A stretch of 26,470 bases of DNA from an uncultured Porphyromonas sp. (GTDB taxonomy: Bacteria; Bacteroidota; Bacteroidia; Bacteroidales; Porphyromonadaceae): the NCBI GenBank assembly GCA_902490315.1, contig CABUDK010000017.1:1-26470 (forward strand). Reading direction: 5' to 3'. Under the pieces are notes generated by a model. The model was not told the DNA's origin. It saw only the letters and a list, made by a program, of their open reading frames with translations, and made no database searches. This document shows positions 13,097 through 20,584 of this stretch, one piece after another (the stretch's first letter is position 1; each line of letters begins with the position of its first letter). A program made the position numbers and the translations under genes.

Positions 13097-14026
13097 ATGA
13101 GTCTAGAACCAAGACAGCAACTGATACAGCGCTACAAAACTTATCTGAGGTTGGAGCAACACCTCTCAGATAACAGTATCGACTCCTACCTCTATGACGT
13201 GGACAAGCTCTACACCTACATAGACGATATGGGGCTGAGTCTGCGGAAGGTGGAGCTGAAGCATCTCAATAACTTTGCGGCGCATCTACTGGACTTAGGC
13301 ATCTCAATGCGCTCGCTGGCTCGTGTGCTGAGCGGTGTCAAGAGTTTCTTTCGCTTCCTAACGCTAGAGGAGGAGATAGAGCGCGATCCGACAGACATGC
13401 TACAGACGCCACCGATACATAAGAAGCTACCTGAGGTACTCACGTTGGCAGAGATAGACAGTCTCCTCGAAGCTATCGACGAGGATCGTATCGAAGCCTC
13501 ACGAGATACCGCTATTGTTGAGGTGCTATACAGCTGTGGGCTGCGTGTGTCGGAGCTTTGCGGGCTGACCTATTCCGACGTTTTCCTCGATGAGGGCTAT
13601 CTACATGTGTGGGGCAAGGGACGCAAAGAGCGTCTGGTGCCGATGAGTCCCAAGGCGGTCTCTGACGTGCAACGCTATCTCAATGATCCCTGTCGCTACA
13701 ATGCGAAGCCGGAGTATGATCAGTATATTTTCATCTCACGTCGTGGTCAACCGATCTCTCGCATCACGGTCTTCTGTCTGATCCGCACGCTCGCTGAGCT
13801 GGCGGGCATACAGAAGGAGATTAGTCCGCACACGCTGCGACACAGCTTTGCCACGCACCTACTCGAGGGCGGGGCTGACCTGCACGCTATCCAGCTGATG
13901 ATGGGGCATGAGAGCATAGCGACGACAGAGGTCTACACCCATGTGGATCGCTCCGCACTCCGTGCCGACATACTGCGTTACCACCCTCGCAATCAGCAGC
14001 ACCCTATGCCTCACGATGACGAGTGA
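13097..14026 (+). CDS. xerD: Site-specific tyrosine recombinase XerD
   Basis: This 309-residue protein resolves chromosome dimers at dif, together with a XerC partner. An N-terminal SAM-like DNA-binding domain (about 5-95, with LSDNSIDSYLYDVDKLYTYI) precedes the catalytic domain. All catalytic residues are visible: Arg150 (CGLRVSELCGL), Lys174 (GKGRKERLVP), His245 and Arg248 (PHTLRHSFATHLLEGGADL), His271 (GHESIATTEVY) and the nucleophile Tyr280. Length fits XerD. It sits next to aroQ with no mobile-element context, so it is the housekeeping enzyme rather than an integrase. A strong convergent terminator follows at 14048-14083. Confidence 0.95.
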   Translation: MSLEPRQQLIQRYKTYLRLEQHLSDNSIDSYLYDVDKLYTYIDDMGLSLRKVELKHLNNFAAHLLDLGISMRSLARVLSGVKSFFRFLTLEEEIERDPTDMLQTPPIHKKLPEVLTLAEIDSLLEAIDEDRIEASRDTAIVEVLYSCGLRVSELCGLTYSDVFLDEGYLHVWGKGRKERLVPMSPKAVSDVQRYLNDPCRYNAKPEYDQYIFISRRGQPISRITVFCLIRTLAELAGIQKEISPHTLRHSFATHLLEGGADLHAIQLMMGHESIATTEVYTHVDRSALRADILRYHPRNQQHPMPHDDE

Positions 14027-14047
14027 CTTTAAAAGCTCTACAAAGCA

Positions 14048-14083
14048 AAAGCAGGAGACAGCTCGTGAGCCGTCTCCTGCTTT
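14048..14083. terminator. Bidirectional terminator between xerD and the PEGA lipoprotein gene
   Basis: AAAGCAGGAGAC (14048-14059) pairs with GTCTCCTGCTTT (14072-14083), extended inward by GCTC/GAGC past one mismatch. T-rich sequence flanks on the plus side, and A/T-rich sequence on the other. It serves two convergent units. Confidence 0.8.
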
Positions 14084-14108
14084 GTTAGTTAGTACGAATT
14101 GAATAAGC

Positions 14109-14474
14109 TTACTTAGATCCTCCAACGGGTGTTAGTTCATAGGTGTGTACGGGATCGTATCCCATCACCCAGAAGAACGGAATCCATGCAAAGAGACCAC
14201 CTATGACTGCTCCAACATCGACCTGCTCATCGCGATAGAGTACCGTGTTGAAGTCTTCATATCCCTCCTTTTTTAGTTGAATAGTCGTAGCCGTGCCCAC
14301 AATCTTCGTATCGGTATGTGTGTAAGGAGTGGTCCCTACGAACGATTGATTTATGTAGACTTTAGCCCCTTGAGGGTTTGAGTTGACAACGGTGGTACTA
14401 GCACAAGAGCTAGTAGACAAGATGAACCCTACTACTAGCAGGAGCCCCGTTAGAGTTGCAAGAAGTCTTTTCAT
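14109..14474 (-). CDS. PEGA-domain lipoprotein
   Basis: This 121-residue protein has a lipoprotein signal with lipobox LSTSSC (Cys24). A PEGA-type beta domain follows (about 28-80), recognised from VVNSNPQGAKVYINQSFVGTTPY and KKEGYEDF. The segment VGAVIGGLFAWIPFFWVMGY (about 87-106) is hydrophobic enough to enter a membrane, a common C-terminal feature in such proteins. PEGA domains are cell-envelope modules with unclear function. It starts 13 bp after the barrel gene and is likely the last gene of the typA unit. Confidence 0.85.
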   Translation of the reverse strand: MKRLLATLTGLLLVVGFILSTSSCASTTVVNSNPQGAKVYINQSFVGTTPYTHTDTKIVGTATTIQLKKEGYEDFNTVLYRDEQVDVGAVIGGLFAWIPFFWVMGYDPVHTYELTPVGGSK

Positions 14475-14487
14475 CGTATCCCAATGT

Positions 14488-15042
14488 TTAGAAGCGATAG
14501 GTTGCTCCGAGTGTAAGGTAGGTTAGTCCATAACCGAACTCACCCATGATAGCCCAGCGATTGGAGAGGTAGTAGCGAGTACCGATGTGTGCACCCCAAC
14601 CGAATTCTGTCGAAGTGTCCTTGCTCTTGACTTTTCCGATAGGACTATTTACTTTATAGTCCCAGCCGATAACTTTGAGACCTAGTACGAGACTAAAGTA
14701 GGTGTCGAGTCTATCTACAAACTGGTAGTGCAGAGATCCACGAGGTCCGATGATCGTTTGACTCCAGAGACCCTTGTCATAGCCCTTGATGTGATAGAGC
14801 TCAGTGGCAAAGTACCCACCCACACCGATAGATCCGTTGCCATCAAAGAGACCACTGACCACGCTGTGGTCGATCCCTAGAGAGAGCGGAGGTAGGATGA
14901 CGTTGTAGTCTTCATCGAAGAGAGTGCCACCGATACCGAGTCCGAGATTGGCAGTCGTCGTCCCCTTGCTAAAGGTGGACTGAGCCTGCGCTGCAAAGCC
15001 AAGCGTTAGCATGGCTATGATGAGTAGTGCGATTCGTTTCAT
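14488..15042 (-). CDS. Outer-membrane beta-barrel protein
   Basis: This 184-residue protein has a clean signal peptide ending at AAQAQ (residues 1-21). The mature part has repeated amphipathic strands (LGLGIGGTLFDED, SIGVGGYFATELYHI, SLVLGLKVIGWDYKV, WGAHIGTRYYLSNRWAIMGEF) and ends LTLGATYRF, the aromatic barrel signature. It resembles small OmpW/opacity-type porin-like barrels of Bacteroidetes. It begins 32 bp after typA and precedes the PEGA lipoprotein by 13 bp. The two envelope proteins may act together. Specific function is not known. Confidence 0.85.
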   Translation of the reverse strand: MKRIALLIIAMLTLGFAAQAQSTFSKGTTTANLGLGIGGTLFDEDYNVILPPLSLGIDHSVVSGLFDGNGSIGVGGYFATELYHIKGYDKGLWSQTIIGPRGSLHYQFVDRLDTYFSLVLGLKVIGWDYKVNSPIGKVKSKDTSTEFGWGAHIGTRYYLSNRWAIMGEFGYGLTYLTLGATYRF

Positions 15043-15074
15043 AGTTAATTGTGTTTATGAAGTGAGTGAGTTGA

Positions 15075-16877
15075 TTATGCTTTGTTGGCACGCTTGCGGT
15101 CTAGCTCGTTGAGGAGTATCTTGCGCAGGCGCATAGACTTGGGTGTAACTTCTACGTATTCGTCTGCCTTAATATACTCGAGTGCATCCTCTAGGCTGAA
15201 GATGACGGGCGGGGCGAGTGCTACCTTGTCATCACTACCAGCAGCACGCATATTGGTGAGCTTCTTGCTCTTGCAGACGTTGACTGTCAGGTCGTTTTCC
15301 TTCGTATGCTCGCCGATTACTTGCCCTGCGTAAACCTCCTCTTGGGGAGCTATGAAGAAGCGTCCACGGCTCTGGAGGTTGTTCAGCGCATAGGCAAAGG
15401 CGGTACCGCTCTCACCAGCGATGATGCTACCATTGTTACGCCGCTCGATGTCTCCGCGCCAAGGCCCAAACTCGAGGAAGCGGTGTGCCATAACAGCCTC
15501 ACCAGCCGAAGCGGTCAGGACGCTGTTGTTGAGTCCGATGATGCCACGTGACGGGATGTTGAAGACTAGGTGCGTACGACCATTCTTACTCTCCATAGCA
15601 GTCATCTCGCCTTTGCGCTGTATGACCATATCAATGATACGGCTACTGGTCTCGTCGGGGAGATTGATGGTGAGCTCTTCGATAGGCTCGCACTGTACGC
15701 CGTCTATCTCCTTGATGATTACCTGGGGCTGTCCGACCTGTAGCTCGTACCCCTCACGGCGCATCGTCTCGATCAGCACGGAGAGATGCAGGACACCACG
15801 TCCGAAGACGTTCCACGAGTCTGCTTGGTCAGTCGTCTCGACACGCAGAGCGAGGTTCTTGTCCAGCTCACGCATCAGACGCTCATGGATATGGCGAGAG
15901 GTGACAAACTTACCTTCTCGTCCGTAGAAGGGAGAGTTATTGATCGTAAAGAGCATCGACATGGTCGGCTCATCGACGGAGATACTGTCTAGAGCCTCTG
16001 CATGCTCAGGGTCAGCGATCGTGTCGCCAATGTCAAAGTGGTCAAAGCCTACGATGGCGCAGATGTCGCCACTGGAGACGGAGTCCGCTTTTGCCTTGCC
16101 AATGCCCTCAAAGGTGTAGAGCTCCTTGACCTTCTCACGATGTGGCTCGCGATCCTTGTGGCAAAGGAGTACGGTGTCGCCGTTGTGTATGGTGCCACGA
16201 TGCACACGCCCCACTGCGATACGTCCCACGTAGGAGCTGTAGTCTAGCGAGGTGATGAGCATCTGCAGAGGACCGTCCAGCTGTTGTGGAGCGGGTATCT
16301 CGGAGATGATCGCATCGAGTAGAGGGGTGATGTCTTCCGTAGGCTTCTCCACGTCACGGCTCATCCAGCCCTGCTTGGCACTACCGAAGAGGGTGACGAA
16401 GTCGAGCTGATCATCGGTAGCCTCTAGCGAAGCCATCAAGTCGAAGACCATATCCTGTACCTCCATGGGGCGGCAGTTGGGCTTGTCCACCTTATTGATG
16501 ACGACGATCGGCTTGAGCCCTATGGCAAGTGCTTTCTGTAGTACGAAGCGCGTCTGAGGCATCGGACCCTCGAAGGCGTCTACTAGGAGCAGGCAGCCGT
16601 CGGCCATGTTGAGCACGCGCTCCACCTCACCGCCGAAGTCGGCGTGTCCTGGGGTGTCGATGACGTTGATCTTGACCCCTTTGTAAGTTATGCTGACATT
16701 CTTGGATACGATTGTGATACCTCGCTCTCGCTCTAGGTCGTTATTGTCTAGAAAGGTGTCGACCTCTGCAGCCTTATCCTCTCGAAAGAGCTTAGCTGCG
16801 AGGAGCATTTTGTCGACGATGGTTGTCTTACCGTGGTCGACGTGAGCGATGATAGCTATGTTTCGTATTTCCTGCAT
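15075..16877 (-). CDS. typA: Ribosome-associated GTPase TypA/BipA
   Basis: TypA is an EF-G-like translational GTPase that binds the ribosome and aids 50S assembly and growth under stress or low temperature. The 600-residue length is typical. G motifs are visible: G1 AHVDHGKTT (11-19), the switch I RERGITI (51-57), G3 DTPGHADFGGEV (74-85) and G4 NKVD (128-131). The C-terminal half contains the family's RRNNGSIIAGESGTAFAYAL segment, and the tail ends in KSMRLRKILLNELDRKRANKA, as in other BipA proteins. A TACCTTTG -7 box lies at 16910-16917, and array C lies about 70 bp further upstream. Confidence 0.97.
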   Translation of the reverse strand: MQEIRNIAIIAHVDHGKTTIVDKMLLAAKLFREDKAAEVDTFLDNNDLERERGITIVSKNVSITYKGVKINVIDTPGHADFGGEVERVLNMADGCLLLVDAFEGPMPQTRFVLQKALAIGLKPIVVINKVDKPNCRPMEVQDMVFDLMASLEATDDQLDFVTLFGSAKQGWMSRDVEKPTEDITPLLDAIISEIPAPQQLDGPLQMLITSLDYSSYVGRIAVGRVHRGTIHNGDTVLLCHKDREPHREKVKELYTFEGIGKAKADSVSSGDICAIVGFDHFDIGDTIADPEHAEALDSISVDEPTMSMLFTINNSPFYGREGKFVTSRHIHERLMRELDKNLALRVETTDQADSWNVFGRGVLHLSVLIETMRREGYELQVGQPQVIIKEIDGVQCEPIEELTINLPDETSSRIIDMVIQRKGEMTAMESKNGRTHLVFNIPSRGIIGLNNSVLTASAGEAVMAHRFLEFGPWRGDIERRNNGSIIAGESGTAFAYALNNLQSRGRFFIAPQEEVYAGQVIGEHTKENDLTVNVCKSKKLTNMRAAGSDDKVALAPPVIFSLEDALEYIKADEYVEVTPKSMRLRKILLNELDRKRANKA

Positions 16878-16909
16878 TTGTGTGGGATTCGTATCCTTGT
16901 TAGTTGGTG

Positions 16910-16917
16910 CAAAGGTA
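16910..16917 (-). promoter_or_regulatory. Bacteroidetes -7 box (TACCTTTG) for typA
   Basis: TACCTTTG on the minus strand, 32 bp before the typA start. A TTTG occurs 24 bp upstream (16942-16945), longer than the usual spacer. Confidence 0.5.
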
Positions 16918-16985
16918 CGAAAAACGTTGTTAGCATAGTGCCAAACAGACTAGTAGCTTCAGAATCACAGTCGTCTGGTAAAACG

Positions 16986-17065
16986 TTCCCTCCCTTGGGT
17001 CCGAAAAGTTCCTCCGCTGGAACCGAAGAGTTCCTTCGTTGGAACTAAAAAGATCCAAGAGGGGA
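16986..17065. repeat. Phased palindrome array C (4 clear units, 22-23 bp apart)
   Basis: Four TTCC-N6/7-GGAA-type palindromes have centres near 16992, 17015, 17037 and 17059. The best are GTTCC-TCCGCT-GGAAC and AGTTCC-TTCGTT-GGAACT. A loose half-site (TTTTGGAACT) follows at 17071-17080. The array lies between the ribH terminator and the typA promoter. It lacks the CTTCGGAAG core of the other arrays but resembles the right-hand units of array A. Confidence 0.7.
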
Positions 17066-17137
17066 ACTACTTTTGGAACTCGTATGTACTACGAATACAG
17101 TGCAATACAAACGAGACTTCCTATGCCCTAAAATGAT

Positions 17138-17171
17138 AAAAGTCCCTAGCGCTAGAGATCGCACTAGGGAC
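17138..17171 (-). terminator. Intrinsic terminator of ribH
   Basis: On the minus strand GTCCCTAGTGC pairs with GCGCTAGGGAC (11 bp including one G-U pair), with an 8-nt loop, followed by TTTTATCATTTT. It begins 25 bp after the ribH stop. Confidence 0.85.
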
Positions 17172-17195
17172 ATTGTCGTAATATATGTCGGAGTC

Positions 17196-17702
17196 TTACC
17201 CTTGTATTGCAGCTCTGATGTCGATCGTCTGGAGCGCAGCGATGGCGCACTCGGAGCCTTTGTTGCCTACGGCACCGCCAGAGCGGGCACGAGCCTGCTC
17301 GATGTTCTCGACGGTAACGAGTCCGAAGATGACGGGCGCCTTGCCACGCAGATTGAGCTCGGTAGCTCCCTCGGTGACGCTGTTGCAGATGAGGTCGTAG
17401 TGTGAGGTCTCGCCACGTATGACGCAACCGATGACGATGATAGCATCGTAGGGCTGAGCCGCCTCACTGAGTAGTGTCGCCGTATAGGTGAGCTCGAAAG
17501 CCCCCGGCACGGAGAAGGTCTCGATCTGCTGGCGCTCTAGACCGCACTCTAGGAGTGTCGTGACAGCTCCGTCACGGAGCGCGTGAGTGATCTCAGCGTT
17601 CCACTCCGAGTAGACGACAGCGATGCGGTGTACGTCCGCTGTGTGTCTGTGCTGGAGCGTGTAGTGAGCCGGTGTCTGCTGGCTGTGGAGTTGTGAAGAC
17701 AT
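17196..17702 (-). CDS. ribH: 6,7-dimethyl-8-ribityllumazine synthase
   Basis: RibH joins 5-amino-6-ribitylaminouracil and 3,4-dihydroxy-2-butanone 4-phosphate to make lumazine, the direct precursor of riboflavin. It assembles into pentamers or 60-mers in the cytoplasm. The 168-residue protein shows the substrate-stacking region SEWNAEITHAL (Trp34), the VPGAFELTYTA strand-helix, the phosphate-binding and catalytic GCVIRGETSHYD (His101), and GNKGSECA near the C-terminus. The N-terminus has about 23 extra residues relative to short family members. It lies downstream of a TPR gene, with a repeat-filled 123-bp gap between. The terminator is at 17138-17171. Confidence 0.96.
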   Translation of the reverse strand: MSSQLHSQQTPAHYTLQHRHTADVHRIAVVYSEWNAEITHALRDGAVTTLLECGLERQQIETFSVPGAFELTYTATLLSEAAQPYDAIIVIGCVIRGETSHYDLICNSVTEGATELNLRGKAPVIFGLVTVENIEQARARSGGAVGNKGSECAIAALQTIDIRAAIQG

Positions 17703-17707
17703 GGATT

Positions 17708-17820
17708 TTAGAGGTTAGAGATTAGAAGTTAGAGGTTAGACTTTAGAGGTTAGAAGTTAGAGATTAGACCCTAGAGCCACTAGTTATCTCTAATCTCTAA
17801 CCTCTAACTTCTAATTTCTA
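17708..17820. repeat. TTAGAG-type heptad repeats in inverted arrangement (ribH-TPR gap)
   Basis: The gap is filled by about eight copies of a roughly 7-bp unit (GTTAGAG, GATTAGA, AGTTAGA variants) at 17708-17768, then by the same units on the other strand at 17786-17820. TTAGAAGTTAGAGGTTAGA (17722-17740) is repeated exactly in inverse at 17796-17814. RNA across it would form a long hairpin between the two co-oriented genes. Related runs occur at 24176-24203 and 25242-25270. Confidence 0.85.
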
Positions 17821-17825
17821 AGAAT

Positions 17826-18515
17826 CTACTTCTTAAGCTGAGCCTCTACACGGATGATCGAAGCCTCGATGCTCTCAGATTCAGGAGCTGTGTAGTACTT
17901 GTCCTGGATCTCTTTGTAAGCATTGAGTGCCTTGTCGTACTGACCTAGCTCCTCGTAGACATGGCCTGCCTTGATGAGACAGCTGGGCGAGACGACGGGG
18001 TTGTCGGCAGCCTTGGCAGCGTCCATAAAGCACTTGGCAGCCTTGTCGTACTGACCTAGCTCTACGTAGCAGTCTCCGATGAGACGGGTGATAGAGGGAG
18101 CGACCATCTTCTCCTTAGCTTTAAAGGTCTTGAGCTCGCGGATAGCCTCCTCGTACTTACCCTCGTCGTAGTAGATGATACCAGCATAGGCGTGAGCCAG
18201 CTTGCCGGCATCGGTGCTGCTATATTTGTCAGCGATCTCTAGGAGACCCATGGCTCCAGCTGCGGGGGCGTTGAGCGCTGCGCTATCAGCGCCTGCCATA
18301 AACTGCTCCTCAGCAAGGTATAGCTGTGCTGCTGCCTTGTCGCCACGGGGCTTGACCACCTTGTCTATGTAGAGCCAGATGCCCACACCTAGCACGATGA
18401 CGCCCAGCACGCACCAGATGATGGTCTTGCTGTACTTCTCAATGAATTGCTCGCTACGAGACACGATCTCCTCTGAGCGGTGAGAGCCTTGTGACCCGGA
18501 TTCTTTTAATGCCAT
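17826..18515 (-). CDS. Single-pass TPR protein (YfgM-like layout)
   Basis: This 229-residue protein has a short charged N-terminus, one membrane segment (about 31-50, TIIWCVLGVIVLGVGIWLYI) and a C-terminal region of TPR repeats, including AHAYAGIIYYDEGKYEEAIRELK, GDCYVELGQYDKAAKCFMDA and GHVYEELGQYDKALNAYKEI. A cytoplasmic N-terminus with a periplasmic TPR domain resembles YfgM-type proteins that attend secretion or envelope chaperones. This is an inference from layout. Its position just upstream of ribH in the same direction suggests co-transcription, unless the inverted repeats between them stop transcription. A TAACTTTG -7 box lies at 18566-18573. Confidence 0.85.
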   Translation of the reverse strand: MALKESGSQGSHRSEEIVSRSEQFIEKYSKTIIWCVLGVIVLGVGIWLYIDKVVKPRGDKAAAQLYLAEEQFMAGADSAALNAPAAGAMGLLEIADKYSSTDAGKLAHAYAGIIYYDEGKYEEAIRELKTFKAKEKMVAPSITRLIGDCYVELGQYDKAAKCFMDAAKAADNPVVSPSCLIKAGHVYEELGQYDKALNAYKEIQDKYYTAPESESIEASIIRVEAQLKK

Positions 18516-18565
18516 ACTATATCAATTCGTTTTATGTAGTTATCTGTGGAATGAACTATTGCCTG

Positions 18566-18573
18566 CAAAGTTA
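18566..18573 (-). promoter_or_regulatory. Bacteroidetes -7 box (TAACTTTG) for the TPR-ribH unit
   Basis: TAACTTTG on the minus strand, 50 bp before the TPR gene start. It also ends the aguB intergenic space, which otherwise holds only a weak GCCTTTT/AAAAGGC inverted repeat (18603-18626). Confidence 0.45.
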
Positions 18574-18626
18574 GCAGTTTCGGAGGAATAAATCACCTTT
18601 TTGCCTTTTTGACCTTCACAAAAGGC

Positions 18627-19502
18627 TCAATCGATGTAGCGACGAGTGATCTCTCCGTAGCTGTCTATGCGCCGATCACGCAGGTAAGGCCACCAGCGTC
18701 GGACTAGCTCGGTGCGCTCTAGATCGAGCTCCACGACAGCGCCCGCCTCCTCCGTTTGACTCAGATCACAGAGCATCTCGCCCTGCTGACCTGTGACGAA
18801 GCTGTGACCCCAAAACTGTATCCCCTCGGTGACGCCTGAGGGGTCGGGCTCGTAGCCAACACGATTTACCGCAATGACGGGGAGGTTGTTGGCGACAGCA
18901 TGACCACGCTGCACCAGTTGCCACGCATCGATCTGTCGCTGCTGCTCTTCGGGCGTGTCGTAAGCAGCGGTGCCGATAGCGGTCGGGTAGATGAGTAGCT
19001 CGGCACCCTTGAGCGCCATAAGCCGTGCAGCCTCGGGGTACCACTGATCCCAGCAGATGAGGATGCCGAGACGACCCACGGAGGTATCGATCGGCTCGAA
19101 GCCTAGGTCGCCAGGGGTGAAGTAAAACTTCTCGTAGTAGGCGGGGTCGTCTGGTATGTGCATTTTGCGGTAGCGACCCGCTATGGAGCCATCTCGCTCT
19201 AGCACTACGGCGGTGTTGTGGTAAAGGCCTGTGGCGCGCTTCTCAAAGAGTGAGAGGACGATCACCACGCCCAGTTCACGCGCTAAGGCGCCGAAGCTTT
19301 CGGTCGAGGGCCCAGGGATTGTCTCCGCTTGGTCAAAGAGTGCGACATCTTCTGTCTGGCAGAAGTACAGTCCGTTGTGTAGCTCCTGTAGCACAATCAG
19401 CTCGGCACCCTCGTGGGCTAGCTGACGGATGCGCTCTTGGATGCGATGGACATTGTCCGTATGGTCAGCACCATTGTGCTGCTGTATGATACCTACTTTC
19501 AT
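18627..19502 (-). CDS. aguB: N-carbamoylputrescine amidase
   Basis: This nitrilase-superfamily enzyme hydrolyses N-carbamoylputrescine to putrescine, CO2 and ammonia, the last step of the agmatine route. The 291-residue protein has the Glu-Lys-Cys triad: Glu40 (VLQELHNG), Lys113 (YRKMHIPDDPAYYEKFYF) and Cys150 (GILICWDQWYPEAARL). The KMHIPDDP...EKFYFTPGD segment and RRWWPYLRDRRIDSYGEI tail are specific to the carbamoylputrescine branch. Its ATG overlaps the aguA stop by 4 bp, so the two are translationally coupled. It is the last gene of a probable four-gene operon with the TonB receptor. A GCCTTTT/AAAAGGC inverted repeat overlaps its end, but no U-run is seen. Confidence 0.95.
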   Translation of the reverse strand: MKVGIIQQHNGADHTDNVHRIQERIRQLAHEGAELIVLQELHNGLYFCQTEDVALFDQAETIPGPSTESFGALARELGVVIVLSLFEKRATGLYHNTAVVLERDGSIAGRYRKMHIPDDPAYYEKFYFTPGDLGFEPIDTSVGRLGILICWDQWYPEAARLMALKGAELLIYPTAIGTAAYDTPEEQQRQIDAWQLVQRGHAVANNLPVIAVNRVGYEPDPSGVTEGIQFWGHSFVTGQQGEMLCDLSQTEEAGAVVELDLERTELVRRWWPYLRDRRIDSYGEITRRYID

Positions 19503-20569
19503 CTTGTTATGGTGTCTAGAAGTGAAGGGTTGAGGAAGCCTTGCGGTATCTGCATAGAGATGCAGTGCAGGCTGCCGTGCTGCTCGACCAGTATAGAGCA
19601 GTCGATCGGTACGACCTCGAGGTGAGGCAGTGCGTGCTGGAGTATGCGTTGTGCTTCGCTGTCGGTGCGGCGCCCGTAGATGGGGAGCAGGAGCGCCCCG
19701 TTGACGAGGAGGAAGTTCGCATAGGTGGCTGGTATGAGGCAGTCCGCCTCATAGCGTGAGGGGTAGTCGCCCACGTCGGGCAGAGCGATCAGTCGCAAGG
19801 CGGGACGCTGACGGGCTAGCTCCTGCAGCTGACGCTCTAGCTCTGTCAAAGCGGCGAAGCTCTGCGCCGTAGGGTCGCTCGGAGAGAGATATATAATAGT
19901 GTTGGGGTCGACGAAGCGGGCAATCGTGTCTATATGCCCATCGGTGTCGTCGCCTGGTAGGGGAGCCACTTCGAGCGAGCAGTAGTCAGTCAGGCCGAGA
20001 CGCGCTAGCAACTCCTTATATATATGTGGCGACTCGTAGAGGTGTGCGTTGCGGTGCGGGTCCTCTACGCAGGACTTGGTGGTTAGGAGGAAGCCCTCGC
20101 CATTGCACTCCAAGGCTCCTCCCTCGAAGGTCAAGTCCAAAGCATCTAAGTAAGCGACTTCTGGGGCAAAGAGCTCGCTAGCGACTAGGTGGCGTACCAC
20201 TTGATTGTCTAGCGTCGCGCCAAACTTGCCGCCCCAAGCGTTGAAAGTAAAGTCTACGATGCCACGCGCGCCACTGGGACTCTGGAGAGCCAGCGGGCCG
20301 TAGTCACGGCACCACGTATCGTTGGTTGCGCAGGGGACGAGTAGGCAGCGCGAGCGCAGCTCCGACGGCAGAGCGGCGTACTCCGCAGGATCTTCAGGCA
20401 CGAGTAGCACGACCGGCTCGAAGCGTACCACCTGCGCGATGATGTCGCAGTAGGTGCGCTGTACCTCGGGAAGGATCGGTGCCCAGTCGCTCTGGCTGTG
20501 TGGCCAGGCAAGGAGGATCGCATCTTGTGGCGCCCACTCGGGGAGCATCTGCATAGTCTCTTGTATCAT
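19499..20569 (-). CDS. aguA: Agmatine deiminase
   Basis: This PAD-family (guanidino-modifying) enzyme converts agmatine to N-carbamoylputrescine and ammonia. The 356-residue length is typical. The visible active-site elements are TWCRDYGP (Asp89), FEGGALE (Glu149), TDGHIDTIARFV (His212, Asp214) and the nucleophile Cys336 in GSLHCISMQ. In most agmatine deiminases the cysteine loop is glycine-rich before the Cys. Here it reads EQHGSLHC, a mild departure. The same domain also occurs in Porphyromonas peptidylarginine deiminase, but there is no signal peptide here and aguB follows directly, so the cytoplasmic agmatine enzyme is favoured. It starts 15 bp after the DUF4249 gene. No arginine decarboxylase is in the window. 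Confidence 0.93.
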   Translation of the reverse strand: MIQETMQMLPEWAPQDAILLAWPHSQSDWAPILPEVQRTYCDIIAQVVRFEPVVLLVPEDPAEYAALPSELRSRCLLVPCATNDTWCRDYGPLALQSPSGARGIVDFTFNAWGGKFGATLDNQVVRHLVASELFAPEVAYLDALDLTFEGGALECNGEGFLLTTKSCVEDPHRNAHLYESPHIYKELLARLGLTDYCSLEVAPLPGDDTDGHIDTIARFVDPNTIIYLSPSDPTAQSFAALTELERQLQELARQRPALRLIALPDVGDYPSRYEADCLIPATYANFLLVNGALLLPIYGRRTDSEAQRILQHALPHLEVVPIDCSILVEQHGSLHCISMQIPQGFLNPSLLDTITR

Positions 20570-20584
20570 AGGTCTCTTACAGCA

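Noticed and set aside
13097..14026. xerD as an integrase of a mobile element
   Set aside because: Length, motifs and the aroQ neighbourhood fit the housekeeping XerD. No attachment repeats or cargo were seen.
17708..17820. TTAGAG repeats as telomere-like ends or a replication origin
   Set aside because: They lie inside a normal gene pair, with no DnaA-box cluster or hairpin telomere signs. They are simple dispersed repeats.
19499..20569. aguA product as peptidylarginine deiminase (virulence factor of P. gingivalis)
   Set aside because: It has no signal peptide or C-terminal secretion domain, typical agmatine-deiminase length, and aguB directly downstream.
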